This document shows positions 46,901 to 55,100 of a DNA stretch of 64,000 nt, one piece after another. The stretch is from contig NZ_CP151803.1 of the NCBI RefSeq assembly GCF_038446955.1, positions 3,224,001-3,288,000 on the forward strand, written 5' to 3'. The number at the start of each line of letters is the position of its first letter. Within the stretch, counting starts at the first letter, position 1. The DNA comes from Pedobacter sp. FW305-3-2-15-E-R2A2. Its GTDB lineage: Bacteria > Bacteroidota > Bacteroidia > Sphingobacteriales > Sphingobacteriaceae. The notes under the pieces were generated by a model. It saw only the letters and a program-made list of their open reading frames with translations. It ran no database searches and had not been told where the DNA came from. A program made the translations under genes and the position numbers.

Positions 46901-49107
46901 TTGCCGGAAGTCATTATCATTACACACAACTGGCCGAGGTTCAGCAGCAGAGTGAGCTGGGTTCCGGATTGTTTGATCATGTGCTGGTTTTTGAGAACTA
47001 TCCTGTTCAGCAGATGGTAGAACAGGGAGTAAGCCAGGCTCAAAGTTTATCTCTGGTGTCCTCTGAAGCAGGAGATGAACAGACGAATTACGATCTGGTT
47101 GTTACCATTCATTCAGGTAATGAATTTGAACTGGGGCTTAGTTATAATAAAGCATTTTATGACCATTCCCGTATGGAACGTATGGAAGGGCATTTGCTTC
47201 AGCTGATTGATCAGGTATTGGACTTTCCTGAAAATGACCTTTCAACGCTGAGCTGTCTTTCTGCTGCTGAGCGTGAACAGTTATTGTCTGGTTTCAATGC
47301 CACTGAGGCAACCTATCCGGTTGACCAGACTTTGGTCTCCTTGTTTAGGGAACAGGTTTCACTTGATGCTGATGCTATCGCGGTTGTTTATCAGGATATC
47401 GCCCTGAGCTATGGCGAACTGGAGTCCTCTTCAAACCGTTTGGCCGCGTACCTGATTTCGACTTATGGCATTGTCAGCGAAGAGTTGATCGGTATAAAAC
47501 TGGAGCGTTCCGAATGGATGATCATTGCGATCCTTGGGATCCTGAAATCAGGAGGTGCTTATGTTCCTATTGATCCGGATTATCCACAGGAACGAATTGA
47601 TTATATCAGTAGAGACAGCAATTGCCGCGTCATTATTGATGCACAATTGCTGGCTGATTTCATGCCGTTGAGTGCCGGATGGAGTGAGGCTGCTCCGGAG
47701 GTTGAGGTGAGTCCGTCGGCTCTGGCTTATGTGATTTATACTTCCGGTTCCACGGGAACACCTAAAGGAAGTTTAGTGACACATCATAATGTGGTCAGGT
47801 TGTTCAGGACTGATCAGCCGCTGTTTGATTTTGGCCGTTCAGATGTTTGGACGATGTTTCATTCCTATTGTTTTGATTTTTCAGTTTGGGAGATGTACGG
47901 TGCTTTGCTTAACGGTGGGAAGCTTATCGTTGTTTCTTCAGAGGTGTCTAAAGATCCGGTATTATTTTTAGAGGTGCTGAGAAACCATCAGGTGACGGTG
48001 TTGAACCAGACCCCTTCGTCATTTTATAACCTGATGAAAGAAGAGCTGGATGCTGTGACCATTGATCTTGGTTTACGTTATGTGATCTTTGGCGGGGAAT
48101 CCCTGAGCCCGTCCCGTCTTGGATTGTGGCTGGACCGTTATCCGGATACCTCTTTGATCAATATGTACGGGATTACAGAAACTACCGTCCATGTGACCTA
48201 TAAAAAGCTGACGCGTTCAGATATTTTGAACAACAGTCATAATATTGGCCGCCCGATTCCCACATTGAGTTGCTATGTTCTGGACAGCCTGCAGCAATTG
48301 TTACCTATAGGTGTTCCGGGAGAACTTTATGTAGGTGGGGAAGGTGTTTGCCGTGGTTATTTAAACCGGGAAGAGTTAACAAAATCGAGGTTTCTGGATG
48401 ATTTGTTGAAGGATGGGGAACGTGTTTACCGGACCGGAGATAAAGCGAGGATGCTGGCTAACGGAGAAATTGAATATCTGGGACGTCAGGATGATCAGGT
48501 GAAGGTGCGTGGATATCGCATTGAATTAGGAGAGATTGAGTCCGCTCTGTCCGGTTATCCAGGTCTGTTGTCGTCTGTGGTACTTACCCGTTCGGGTTCA
48601 TCAGGAGATCAGGAACTGATCGCTTATGTAGTTAGTGATGCTACTTTGTCGTCTCAGGAATTACGGACCTACCTGTCGGGTAAGCTGCCTTCTTATATGA
48701 TTCCGGGATATTATGTTCAGCCCTCTTCCTTGCCACTGACCAGCAATGGTAAGATTGACCGCAAGGCACTTCCCAATCCTGAAGGCCTGGGTGTGGCAAG
48801 TGGGGTAGCTTACGTAGCCCCCCGCAATGATACCGAAGAAAAGCTTGCAGAGATCTGGAGTGAAATTCTTGACATACCCAAAGCCCGTATTGGTATCTAT
48901 GACAGCTTCTTTGATCTGGGAGGGCATAGCCTGAAAGTGATTCAGCTGATGTCTAAAATCAATGCGGTTTTTATAGTGCAGGTAAGTATTCAGAATTTGT
49001 TTAAGGAGAAAACAATTGAAAGTCAAAGTGTGCAAATAGATTTCATATTGAATCAAAATCTACAAAAGGAGAATAGTCGCAATTTAATTCCAATTGATAT
49101 TATTTAA
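37975..49107 (+). CDS. NRPS, three modules: docking-C-A-T-C-A-T-E-C-A-T
   Basis: 3,710 aa. Beta-hairpin docking domain (37975-~38,140), C (~38,160-39,500), A (~39,530-41,110), T (GGHS ~41,208), C (~41,350-42,700), A (~42,730-44,300), T (GGDS ~44,405), E (~44,570-45,860), C of D-accepting type (~45,900-47,250), A (~47,290-48,830), T (GGHS ~48,920). Pockets: DLTKIGHIGK (Asp-type; its A4 region reads SADLGNT), DLTKIGEVGK (Asn), DFWNIGMVHK (Thr). Predicted segment: Asp-D-Asn-Thr. The first module is the least like any other in the window and more AT-rich, so it has escaped homogenisation. The Asn module has a unique A-to-T linker at ~44,305-44,385. There is no TE; the C-terminus ends IPIDII, a likely docking strand for the one-module NRPS downstream. 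Confidence 0.97.
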   Translation: MINELYKRLEKLKVRIDVIDNRLDIKAPKGTIDNDLLEEIKLHKEDLINFINSYKTKKKVFERIPVTEIRTDYELSSSQRRLWVLSQFGDGNIAYNVPGVYMFEGELDVDGLSYAFSSLIERHEILRTVFRNNESGDIRQVILSGASLGFFIRQSDLRGISIQESLVHELIESDSKGAFDLSSGPLFRAGLYQLEEDRWVFTYVMHHIISDGWSMDILIKELLAYYGSYIREEKLNLPELRIQYKDYSAWQQQELKGSLLNTHRSYWQQQLSGILPVLHLAGDRLRPAVKTYNGKRLNLSLGVETSERLRELTQLEGTTLFMGVLAAVNALLYRYTGQNDLIVGSPIAGRDHSDLEDQIGFYMNTLALRTRIGEGESYRSLLEKTREVTLGAYEHQVYPFDELVNDLHLPADRSRNPLFDVLVDLQHTIPSGQAGSGMDKLKVNTYGNDVHVVSKFDIRFVFQSGLAEIDLLIEYNSDIYDQETISRMGSHLHSLLSKMTLSPDEPIEDISYLGDAERKLLLEDFNSNDASYPGDKTLISLFREQVVRTPDAIAVVHGDIELSYMALDAASDRLAHYLRTTSRITHEQRVGILLDRSVQAIVAILGVLKSGGTYVPIDPEYPQERIRYMIEDAEVKVLLTQTDYLFELDYYQGELFAMDVQLDGLEAPLPNAAVMNDLSDLAYIIYTSGSTGQPKGVMITHGAILDYFYGITKHSNIEECHSFGLVSTMSADLGNTIIYASLLLGGKLQIFSLNQITNPEEMIRIQVDCLKIVPSHWLSLQISGQLFVPSKCLIFGGEKLSRATVDYINDNYGKCEVYNHYGPTETTIGKLINHVKLDDPGEISLGSPFGNTWIYILDPKGNLCPLGVPGEICISGAGVARGYLNRAELSAEKFVPNPYQNAEEKLSGINGRMYLTGDQGRWLSDGTIKFLGRKDDQVKIRGYRIEPGEIERALQDYPGMVSTIVITRPGASGEQELIAYVVSETLLLSRDLRLYLGNKLPSYMIPSHYVQLDSLPLNTNGKIDRRALPDPDHMISERGVVYVAPGNYTEEKLAEIWSEILDVPLERIGIYDDFLNLGGHSLKMIRLTVLIHKEFDVKIDLVDLFDKPVFVDQAELIKLAKKEAFLNIPLANISSNYVMSSSQRRLWILSQFSDGNMAYNIPGVYLFEGTLDMAGLSHAFSALIERHEILRTVFWNSQSGDISQVVLSASESGFKISEHDLTEASDQQDRVHELIAKDFRGTFNLALGPLLRAGVYRLGADRWVFTYVMHHIISDGWSMEILIKELLAYYNAYVSGSALELPVLRIQYKDYAAWQQNELNGASLSRHRSYWQQQLSGTLPVLELATDRPRPAVKTYNGGQIQVALDGLAVSGLRSLMQSEGTTLFMGVLAGVNALLYRYSGQNDLIVGSPIAGRNHSDLEDQIGFYINTLVLRSRIGEGESYRSLLEQTREVTLGAYEHQVYPFDELVSDLHLVADRSRNPLFDVLVELQHAENAKEVENSLGGLQVSNYSSGGIDVVSKFDLRFVFRAGVSELSLMIEYNSDLYDRETVIRMGGHLNALLSEMIISPDAAFSGLDYLSIAEREQLLYGFNATDVSYPAGQTVVSMFREQVLLDPAAIAVVYRDRELSYAEVDAASDRLAHHLVSSHGIGADVLVGLLVERSDWMIIGLLGILKSGGAYVPIDPAYPKERIRYMVEDAGIGLLLTQTDYMFELDYYQGALFAMDVQLSGLDEVSGGLIPCRTSDLAYVIYTSGSTGQPKGVMIEHGSLMNYLNWCSGYYFDDGLSGHFGLYTSLSFDLTVTSIFCGLLSGRGLFVYDQDQELGSILSDSFSSSRGIDSIKLTPSHIEVLKHSGLVSGNISCAIVGGEEVSVAHVDVLKSINSDMRIYNEYGPTESTVGCIVRELQNDGSRILIGKPVSNTRIYITDRDGGLTAVGVAGEICISGAGLARGYLNRAELSAEKFVPNPYQLAEEKLQGINERMYLTGDQGRWLSDGNIEFLGRKDDQVKIRGYRIELGEIEGVLQGYPDMVSAVVIARKGVSGVRELTAYVVSGSVLVIQELRAYLGSKLPSYMVPSHYVQLDSLPLNANGKTDRKALPDPEGMGMASGVVYAGPLNEIETQLIAVYQNVLGKEGIGRNDSFFDLGGDSIKSIQIVSRLKQQGYSLTIQEVLLYPVIGALSKYVRVTVRDIDQQPVVGLTGLSPIQRMFFEDYGSTPVHYNQSVLLRSSSRLSLKALRLALDKLVEHHDALRMVYYQQEGTWLQENKEVSQAYGFEEVEQELDEAGFALFCDHVQGSADLSSGPLFRAVLFRGSDGSDRLLLVSHHLVIDGVSWRIIFEDLSSLYEQFLAEQVVQLPLKTDSFRHWQSVQEEYSRSSVLLAEQAYWSLSEDWPLADLQADQAGGSNLYGDRISESFSLDRSMTSLLLNRCYQSYHTEINDILVSGLVLSLAGVFGIDHIRIGMEGHGREDIGSGLDVTRTVGWFTTTYPVCIDLGYAADRIRQLIEVKECLHRVPNKGIGYGILRYLGGAGYQCRPSVTFNYLGDFGSGAGSSKEQDGAVSPSASLFSFSGDYHGREISGGLPRQSLLDVSGMIVDGCLQLSVVYSAEQYSTGRMRSLISRYQQELEGLILELSASTTVQLSPVDLSYQGLSVEQVHSLNADALLEDVYRLGPLQEGLYYHWLSAPDSSAYFMQISCRLHGRIDIDLLSESYRQLVGRHGVLRTSFVRDYGDVPLQVVRKSVGDGFRYHDVAGADDEAIQRYREEDRALGFDLESGSQMRLMVLCVGPEAYELIWSHHHIIMDGWCSSILIREIFQIYYSLIQGKVAELGEAVGYSKYINWLGRVDQGSSLGYWGDLLRGYDTLSSFSAGFSSAVEDQGREKKRIRLSAGNVSRLGALCSRLGVTENTFIQSVWGLLLGKYNDRSDVVFGAVVSGRPADLDGVEDMIGLFSNTVPVRIRVSPGMTFTDLLAAVQQESIAGSHYHYTQLAEVQQQSELGSGLFDHVLVFENYPVQQMVEQGVSQAQSLSLVSSEAGDEQTNYDLVVTIHSGNEFELGLSYNKAFYDHSRMERMEGHLLQLIDQVLDFPENDLSTLSCLSAAEREQLLSGFNATEATYPVDQTLVSLFREQVSLDADAIAVVYQDIALSYGELESSSNRLAAYLISTYGIVSEELIGIKLERSEWMIIAILGILKSGGAYVPIDPDYPQERIDYISRDSNCRVIIDAQLLADFMPLSAGWSEAAPEVEVSPSALAYVIYTSGSTGTPKGSLVTHHNVVRLFRTDQPLFDFGRSDVWTMFHSYCFDFSVWEMYGALLNGGKLIVVSSEVSKDPVLFLEVLRNHQVTVLNQTPSSFYNLMKEELDAVTIDLGLRYVIFGGESLSPSRLGLWLDRYPDTSLINMYGITETTVHVTYKKLTRSDILNNSHNIGRPIPTLSCYVLDSLQQLLPIGVPGELYVGGEGVCRGYLNREELTKSRFLDDLLKDGERVYRTGDKARMLANGEIEYLGRQDDQVKVRGYRIELGEIESALSGYPGLLSSVVLTRSGSSGDQELIAYVVSDATLSSQELRTYLSGKLPSYMIPGYYVQPSSLPLTSNGKIDRKALPNPEGLGVASGVAYVAPRNDTEEKLAEIWSEILDIPKARIGIYDSFFDLGGHSLKVIQLMSKINAVFIVQVSIQNLFKEKTIESQSVQIDFILNQNLQKENSRNLIPIDII

Positions 49108-49185
49108 CTATGATATGAAAACCGGGGAATATTTTAGTAGATGCGAGTTAATGTAATTAATTGTTAATAAGATAAATATAAACAA

Positions 49186-50082
49186 ATGAAGATCGTACAA
49201 AGCCAATGGACAAAACCTGGTAAAAAGAATGATCAATTGTCTGCTGATGATAACAAGGGTGGATGGATTGAAAAGAAATACAATTATTTTAGTTGGGCAC
49301 TCAGTGTTTTACAATTAAAGAAATATTATAATAATATTGAACTGGTTACAGATAAGGCAGGCTATGATCTGTTAATTAATAAACTAGAATTGCCTTATGA
49401 CAGCGTGAAAACAGTACTGGATGAATTAAACGTATATCCGGAAGAGTTATTTATGATGGGTAAAGTTTATGCCTATAGTATACAGGATGAACCTTTCATT
49501 CATGTAGATTCCGACGTTTTTATATGGGATAAGTTTGACTCAAAACTGGAAAATTCACCTTTAATATGCCAAAGTAAAGAAGATGAAGAGTTTTATAATC
49601 AGCATTACTTTGAAATTTTCTATCCGATGCTGAAGAATTTTGATTTTTGTCCACCATATCTTGAAAAATCAATGATAAAAAATGGAAGAATTGTAGCCGT
49701 AAATGCTGGTATTATCGGAGGTCAGGATTTTGAGTTTTACAAAAATTATAAGAACCAGGTGTTTGAATTTGTGGAAAGAAACGTAGCTCATTTTGAAAAA
49801 GTAGAACTCAAAAAGACAAATATAGTCTTTGAACAGTTTTTATTCCATGCTATGGCAGAAGAACAATTAATGGATATTAATTATCTGAGTTTAGGGAATT
49901 ATACTTTTTTAAGTGATATTCTTGACTTTACAGGGGTACCAGAGAAAATAAAATATATGCATTTATATGCAGGACACAAAAAAGTAAAGCTTTATCTGGA
50001 CGGCCTTGAATACCGTCTTCAAAAAGACCATCCGGCTTATTATTATAAAATAATTAATCTTCTTAAAACCAATCAAATATAA
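49186..50082 (+). CDS. DUF6734-like protein, putative glycosyltransferase-fold enzyme
   Basis: 298 aa with no signal peptide or membrane segment. The N-terminal half (WIEKKYNYFSWALS, then ELVTDKAGYDLL) and a central HVDSDVFIWD motif (about residues 104-113) look like a GT-A type sugar-nucleotide fold, with DSD as a candidate metal-binding DxD. I recall the same layout in the Bacteroidota family DUF6734, but this is memory rather than a search. A second conserved-looking stretch, VAVNAGIIGG, lies at about residues 170-180. The gene sits 78 bases after an NRPS gene and 5 bases before the LanC-like gene, on the same strand, so it is very likely co-transcribed. Glycosylation of a Thr or Tyr side chain of the peptide is possible but is inference. 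Base composition is clearly more AT-rich than the NRPS modules. Confidence 0.65.
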   Translation: MKIVQSQWTKPGKKNDQLSADDNKGGWIEKKYNYFSWALSVLQLKKYYNNIELVTDKAGYDLLINKLELPYDSVKTVLDELNVYPEELFMMGKVYAYSIQDEPFIHVDSDVFIWDKFDSKLENSPLICQSKEDEEFYNQHYFEIFYPMLKNFDFCPPYLEKSMIKNGRIVAVNAGIIGGQDFEFYKNYKNQVFEFVERNVAHFEKVELKKTNIVFEQFLFHAMAEEQLMDINYLSLGNYTFLSDILDFTGVPEKIKYMHLYAGHKKVKLYLDGLEYRLQKDHPAYYYKIINLLKTNQI

Positions 50083-50087
50083 CCAAT

Positions 50088-52109
50088 ATGCTAATACAGG
50101 AACCCTTGATAAATTCGCAGGTAATTACACTTGCTAAAGATTATGGAGATCAATTAATTAGTACGCTGAATAATCTTAAATCAAATTTGCAAAAAGACAG
50201 TATATCTGTTTTTTGTAATGGAAATCCGGAGTGTATAGATTCAGGAATTAGTGGAAATCTACTATACCTATTGGAACTTTATAAAGCGTTGAATGATACC
50301 GTATATCTGGATGTGGTGGATGAATGGATAGAAATCTTATTGAATTATATTGATGAAAATCCAACAAACGACTATTCATTATATACAGGCAGAGGTGGAT
50401 TCGTCTATTTACTAATTCAGCGAAATTCAATAACTCAGGACAAGAAGCTGCTTGATGAATGCCTACGGATAATTGTACCAGTAAATCAATGGTATTTAAA
50501 TTCGGAGTTCACAACAGATTATTTTTATGATGGCAGAGCTGGGACAATGCTTGTCCTGATTGATTTATATCAAATTACAAGAGAAAAATTTCTGCTAGAT
50601 TATATTGATGCTTTTCTGAATAAGATAATAGCTAATGCTAAAATCACCCGAAATGGTATATTCTGGGATGCTGCATATGAGTATAATTTAAAGTCATCTT
50701 GTAGTTTTGCTTATGGGGCAGCGGGAATTAAATACGTCTTTAAACAGCTTAATAATTTTTGTAATAATGAAGGTTTAGCATTTGTAATCAATGGTATAGA
50801 TCAATACAGTAATAGCTGTTGGATTGAGAATAATAATAATTGGGGTGATTATAGCAGAGAAATTTTGAATGCGGTATCTCTTAATGAATGTAAGCATTTA
50901 CATTTAACCGGAGACGCTGATCTCTTAACTCCAAGGGACAAGTGGTCTTGGGCATACGGGACAATTGGTAACCTTGGGATATTAGAGTCGGCTGTTCAAA
51001 ATGATATCATACTTGCTGACATATTGAATCGAAAAATTTCAGACTTTAATGCAGAACCGATAAGTTTATTTGATGGACTAGCGGGACTGGGTTTGTTTAT
51101 TCACAATTTGCCTGATACATCAGATACGATAAATGAAAAACTGGAGGAAATTAAGAAAACTGTTCTAAGTAAATCAATTGAAATAGAAACTTCTCAGGGA
51201 CTCCTTCATGGTGCCTTAGGTGGAATGTATTTTATATTAAAATCACTCAGGCCTTCAGATCAGTCTCAGGATGTATTGAATTATTCTTTAACAAGGTTTT
51301 CAAAAGAGTTCAAATTTAATATTTCTCTGGATCTTTTAGATCTTTTTAAACAATGCCTGGTGAAGTTGTATCCAAGGACTATTTCGCTTTCAAATATAAT
51401 TTCTCCAAATGCTTTGTCAATATTTTTGAAGAAGAGCTCCATATCCGACAGTACAGATTTATTATCAAAAATGCCAGGTTTTATTACTTCTTATCTTAAA
51501 TCAACAGTATCTCCCGCAATTTATGAAAGAGTATTTGACGTGTTTCTGCTGGAAACTCAAAAGGTAGATATGCTCAATAATGAAAAGAGGTCCAGTTTAC
51601 AGATTTATTTAGATAGTTTACTTTTTCAGGATAGAATTCTAACTGTTTTAAATAAACCCGATGATTGGCTTTTAATGCAAACGGTGTGTATTGCTGATTC
51701 AGTCAAATTTATTAGATCCAGGTGGATGTGGTCTTCTGATAGAACTTTCAGTGCCCTTGATAAAGAACTGGTTAAGGCAAAAGAGTTTTCAAACTTAAAA
51801 GATCCTGAAGGAGAGTTTAATTATTTCTTTCAAATCTTTGAAACCCGGGAGGTCGATGAGGCTTCTTTAGCTCCCGGGTTTGATATTATAATGAAATCTT
51901 TTTTAAAACCTAAACCATTAAAACAGGTCATTCTGGATGTTAAAAGCTACATTAAGAACTTACCGGAAGAAAAATGGAAACGTCTGGCACCTCCACAATT
52001 GAACCATAAAAAAATATCAAGCATTAATGATTTTCTAGATGATGTAGATTGGATTGTGCTTAAACAAGTTAAACCGCTCATATATAGAGATATATTAAAG
52101 ATTTGTTAG
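50088..52109 (+). CDS. LanC-like alpha/alpha-toroid protein without zinc cysteines, with C-terminal extension
   Basis: 673 aa. The first ~400 residues carry seven spaced glycine motifs typical of the inner helices of LanC cyclases: DSGISGNLLYLL, YTGRGGFVYLL, FYDGRAGTMLVL, FAYGAAGIKYV, WAYGTIGNLGI, FDGLAGLGLF and LLHGALGGMYF. In zinc-dependent LanC proteins the fifth motif reads WCYG and the seventh CHG. Here both cysteines are replaced (Ala and Leu) while the His of HG remains, so the usual Cys-Cys-His zinc site cannot form. About 270 further residues are helical-looking and unrecognised. No LanB-type dehydratase, precursor peptide gene or Cys-activating NRPS module is visible, so ordinary lanthionine formation is not supported. 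The position inside the NRPS operon suggests tailoring or scaffolding of the peptide. The fold assignment is fairly firm; the function is unknown. Confidence 0.75.
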   Translation: MLIQEPLINSQVITLAKDYGDQLISTLNNLKSNLQKDSISVFCNGNPECIDSGISGNLLYLLELYKALNDTVYLDVVDEWIEILLNYIDENPTNDYSLYTGRGGFVYLLIQRNSITQDKKLLDECLRIIVPVNQWYLNSEFTTDYFYDGRAGTMLVLIDLYQITREKFLLDYIDAFLNKIIANAKITRNGIFWDAAYEYNLKSSCSFAYGAAGIKYVFKQLNNFCNNEGLAFVINGIDQYSNSCWIENNNNWGDYSREILNAVSLNECKHLHLTGDADLLTPRDKWSWAYGTIGNLGILESAVQNDIILADILNRKISDFNAEPISLFDGLAGLGLFIHNLPDTSDTINEKLEEIKKTVLSKSIEIETSQGLLHGALGGMYFILKSLRPSDQSQDVLNYSLTRFSKEFKFNISLDLLDLFKQCLVKLYPRTISLSNIISPNALSIFLKKSSISDSTDLLSKMPGFITSYLKSTVSPAIYERVFDVFLLETQKVDMLNNEKRSSLQIYLDSLLFQDRILTVLNKPDDWLLMQTVCIADSVKFIRSRWMWSSDRTFSALDKELVKAKEFSNLKDPEGEFNYFFQIFETREVDEASLAPGFDIIMKSFLKPKPLKQVILDVKSYIKNLPEEKWKRLAPPQLNHKKISSINDFLDDVDWIVLKQVKPLIYRDILKIC

Positions 52110-52166
52110 ATTTTGATGACAACGTCTAATTATTACTTACTGTAAGATTATCCAAACGTATTATTT

Positions 52167-55100
52167 ATGAAAAATTTGCTCAAAAAAATAGAAAAAAATA
52201 ACGTATTCGTTGAAGTTGTTGATCAGGATCTAAAGGTGTATTCTTCCAATGCGACGATTGATCCTGTACTTATCAATGAAATAAAAGAAAGGAAGCAGGA
52301 TCTTATTGAATTTTTATTATCGATAGACCAAACTGCATTTAATCAGACATTCAAAGTTCATATCCCATTATCGGATCTTTCTTCAGATTATGAATTATCT
52401 TCATCACAACAACGCCTATGGGTGTTGAGCCAGTTTGGCGAGGGGAATTCTGCTTACAATATTCCTGGTATTTATAGGTTTGAAGGTGAGCTGGATATGG
52501 CGGGTCTTTCTCATGCCTTTTTTGCACTGATTGAGCGTCATGAGATTTTGCGCACTGTTTTCCGCAAGAATGAATCCGGTGATGTTCGCCAGGTTGTTTT
52601 AAGTGCGGAGGAACTTGGTTTTAGTATTACTGAAACAGATCTGCAGGAAGTAGCAGATCAGCAGGAGCATATCCATGAGCTGGTCATAAAAGATTTCCGC
52701 GGGACATTTGACCTTGCCCTGGGGCCCTTACTTCGTGCCGGTGTTTACCGTTTAGAAGCTGACTGCTGGGTTTTCACCTATGTGATGCACCATATCATCA
52801 GCGATGGCTGGTCAATGGATATTTTAATTAGGGAATTGTTGGCGTATTATAATGCCTATGTCCATGGATCGGAGCTTGTACTTCCTGCCTTGCGTATTCA
52901 ATATAAAGATTATTCCGCCTGGCAGCGTGGAGAACTTAATGGTGCTTTGTTAAGTCAGCACCGCAGTTACTGGCAGCAGCAGTTATCAGGTGTTGTCCCT
53001 GTACTGAATCTGGCCACAGACCGGCCTCGTCCGCTTATCAAGACTTATAACGGCGGACAGGTTCATGTCGCTTTTGACAGGGAGGCTGTGTCGGGTTTAA
53101 GTGTACTGGTGCAATCAGCCGGGGCTACCCTTTTTATGGGGGTACTTGCAGCGGTGAATGCCCTGCTTTACCGTTACAGTGGTCAGGATGACCTGATTGT
53201 GGGAAGCCCTATCGCCGGCCGTAACCATTCTGACCTGGAAGACCAGATTGGTTTTTATGTGAACACGCTTGCTTTACGCAGCCGCATTGGAGAGGGGGAT
53301 AGTTACCGGTCACTGCTGGAGCAGACCCGGGAGATTACCCTGGGGGCTTATGAGCATCAGGTATATCCTTTTGATGAGCTGGTGAATGATCTTCGTTTGC
53401 CGGTTGACCGAAGCCGCAATCCGTTATTTGATGTGATGGTGGTTTTACAGAATAAGGATGCTGTACAGTTAGGAAAAGACAATCATAGTCCTGATCACTT
53501 AAATATAAGAAGTTATGAATTAGGCGACAACAGTCAGGTGAGTAAGTTTGAACTGAGTTTTAATTTTACAACTGGTGATGATGATTTGCATTTAAATATA
53601 GAATATAACAGTGACTTGTATGACCGGGATACGATCACGCGCATGGGCAGCCATCTGAGCTTGCTGTTGTCTGAAATGGTGGATTCGCCGGAAGTATCGC
53701 TTTCAACGCTGAACTATCTTTCCGCTGCTGAGCGTGAGCAGTTATTGTCTGATTTTAATGCTACGGATGCACCTTATCCTGCTGATCAGACGTTGGTCTC
53801 CCTGTTTAAGGAACAGGTTTTACTTCGTCCTTCTGCCATAGCAGTTGTTTATCAGGAAAAAGCGCTGAGTTATGCAGAAGTTGATGCTGCTTCAAACCGT
53901 TTGGCACATTACCTGCTATCGGCACATGTTATCGGTAAGGATACACTGATCGGAATCAGACTGGAGCGTTCGGAGTGGATGATCCTTGTGATCCTGGGTA
54001 TTCTGAAATCGGGCGGGGCTTATGTTCCAATCGATCCTGAATATCCACAGGACCGGGTTGATTATATTGTTGGCGACAGTGGCTGTGTTTTGGTGATCGA
54101 TTCAGAATGGTTGTCTGAGTTCCTGCTGGAGGGGGCTTCCTTTAGCGAGGATGAAGTAATTGTTGAGCGGAAGGCTTCTGACCTGGCTTATGTGATTTAT
54201 ACCTCGGGTTCTACCGGGCTTCCCAAAGGGGTGATGGTAGAACATGGAGGGGTCATCAACCGGATTGACTGGATGTGGCGTTATTATGGGTTTAGTTCTT
54301 CACTGGTTGTTCTTCAGAAGACAAGTTATACATTTGATGTTTCAGTGGGAGAGATCTTTATGCCTTTGTGCTGGGGTGCAAAGATGGTCCTTTGTAGTGG
54401 AGGTGATGTGGCGGTGCCGGAACGGATTCTCCACCTGATCACTGAGCATGGGGTTAGCTATGTTCATTTTGTGGCAGGCATGCTGAATAGTTTTATGTCC
54501 TGGGCATTTGAACAGGAAGATGTGGCGCTTCGTTTAAGCAGCCTGACTGCCCTGGTGACCAGTGGAGAGGCACTTAGCCTGGATACTGTACAGAAGTGGT
54601 ACCGAAAGTTGTCTGTTCCCATATACAATTTATATGGTCCTACCGAGGCCTCTATTGATGTGACCCATTATGAACCCCTGGCCACTGACCAGCTGGTGCC
54701 TATCGGGAAGCCGATTTCAAATATACAGATTTACATTGTTGAGCGTCATGGTGATTTGAGTCCTGTGGGTGTTGCCGGTGAGATTTGTATCGCCGGGGTT
54801 GGCGTTGCGCGGGGTTATCTGAACCGTCCTGAGTTGAGTGCAGAGAAGTTTGTACCGAATCCTTACCAGCTTGCAGAAGAAAAGCTGCAGGGGCTGAATG
54901 AACGGATGTACCTGACCGGAGATCAGGGAAGGTGGCTTAGTGATGGGAACATTGAATTTCTGGGCCGCAAGGATGACCAGGTCAAAATCCGTGGTTACAG
55001 GATTGAGCCCGGAGAGATTGAGAACGCTTTGCAGGGGTATCCGGGGATGGTTTCTGCTGTGGTCATTGCCCGTAAAGGTGCTTCAGCAGAGCAGGAGCTG

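Noticed and set aside
49108..49185. 13-codon ORF at 49,115-49,156 as a precursor peptide for the LanC-like protein
   Set aside because: Too short, with no leader or core pattern; likely chance.
50088..52109. A standard lanthipeptide cluster
   Set aside because: No dehydratase, precursor gene or dedicated transporter is visible, and the zinc ligands are missing.
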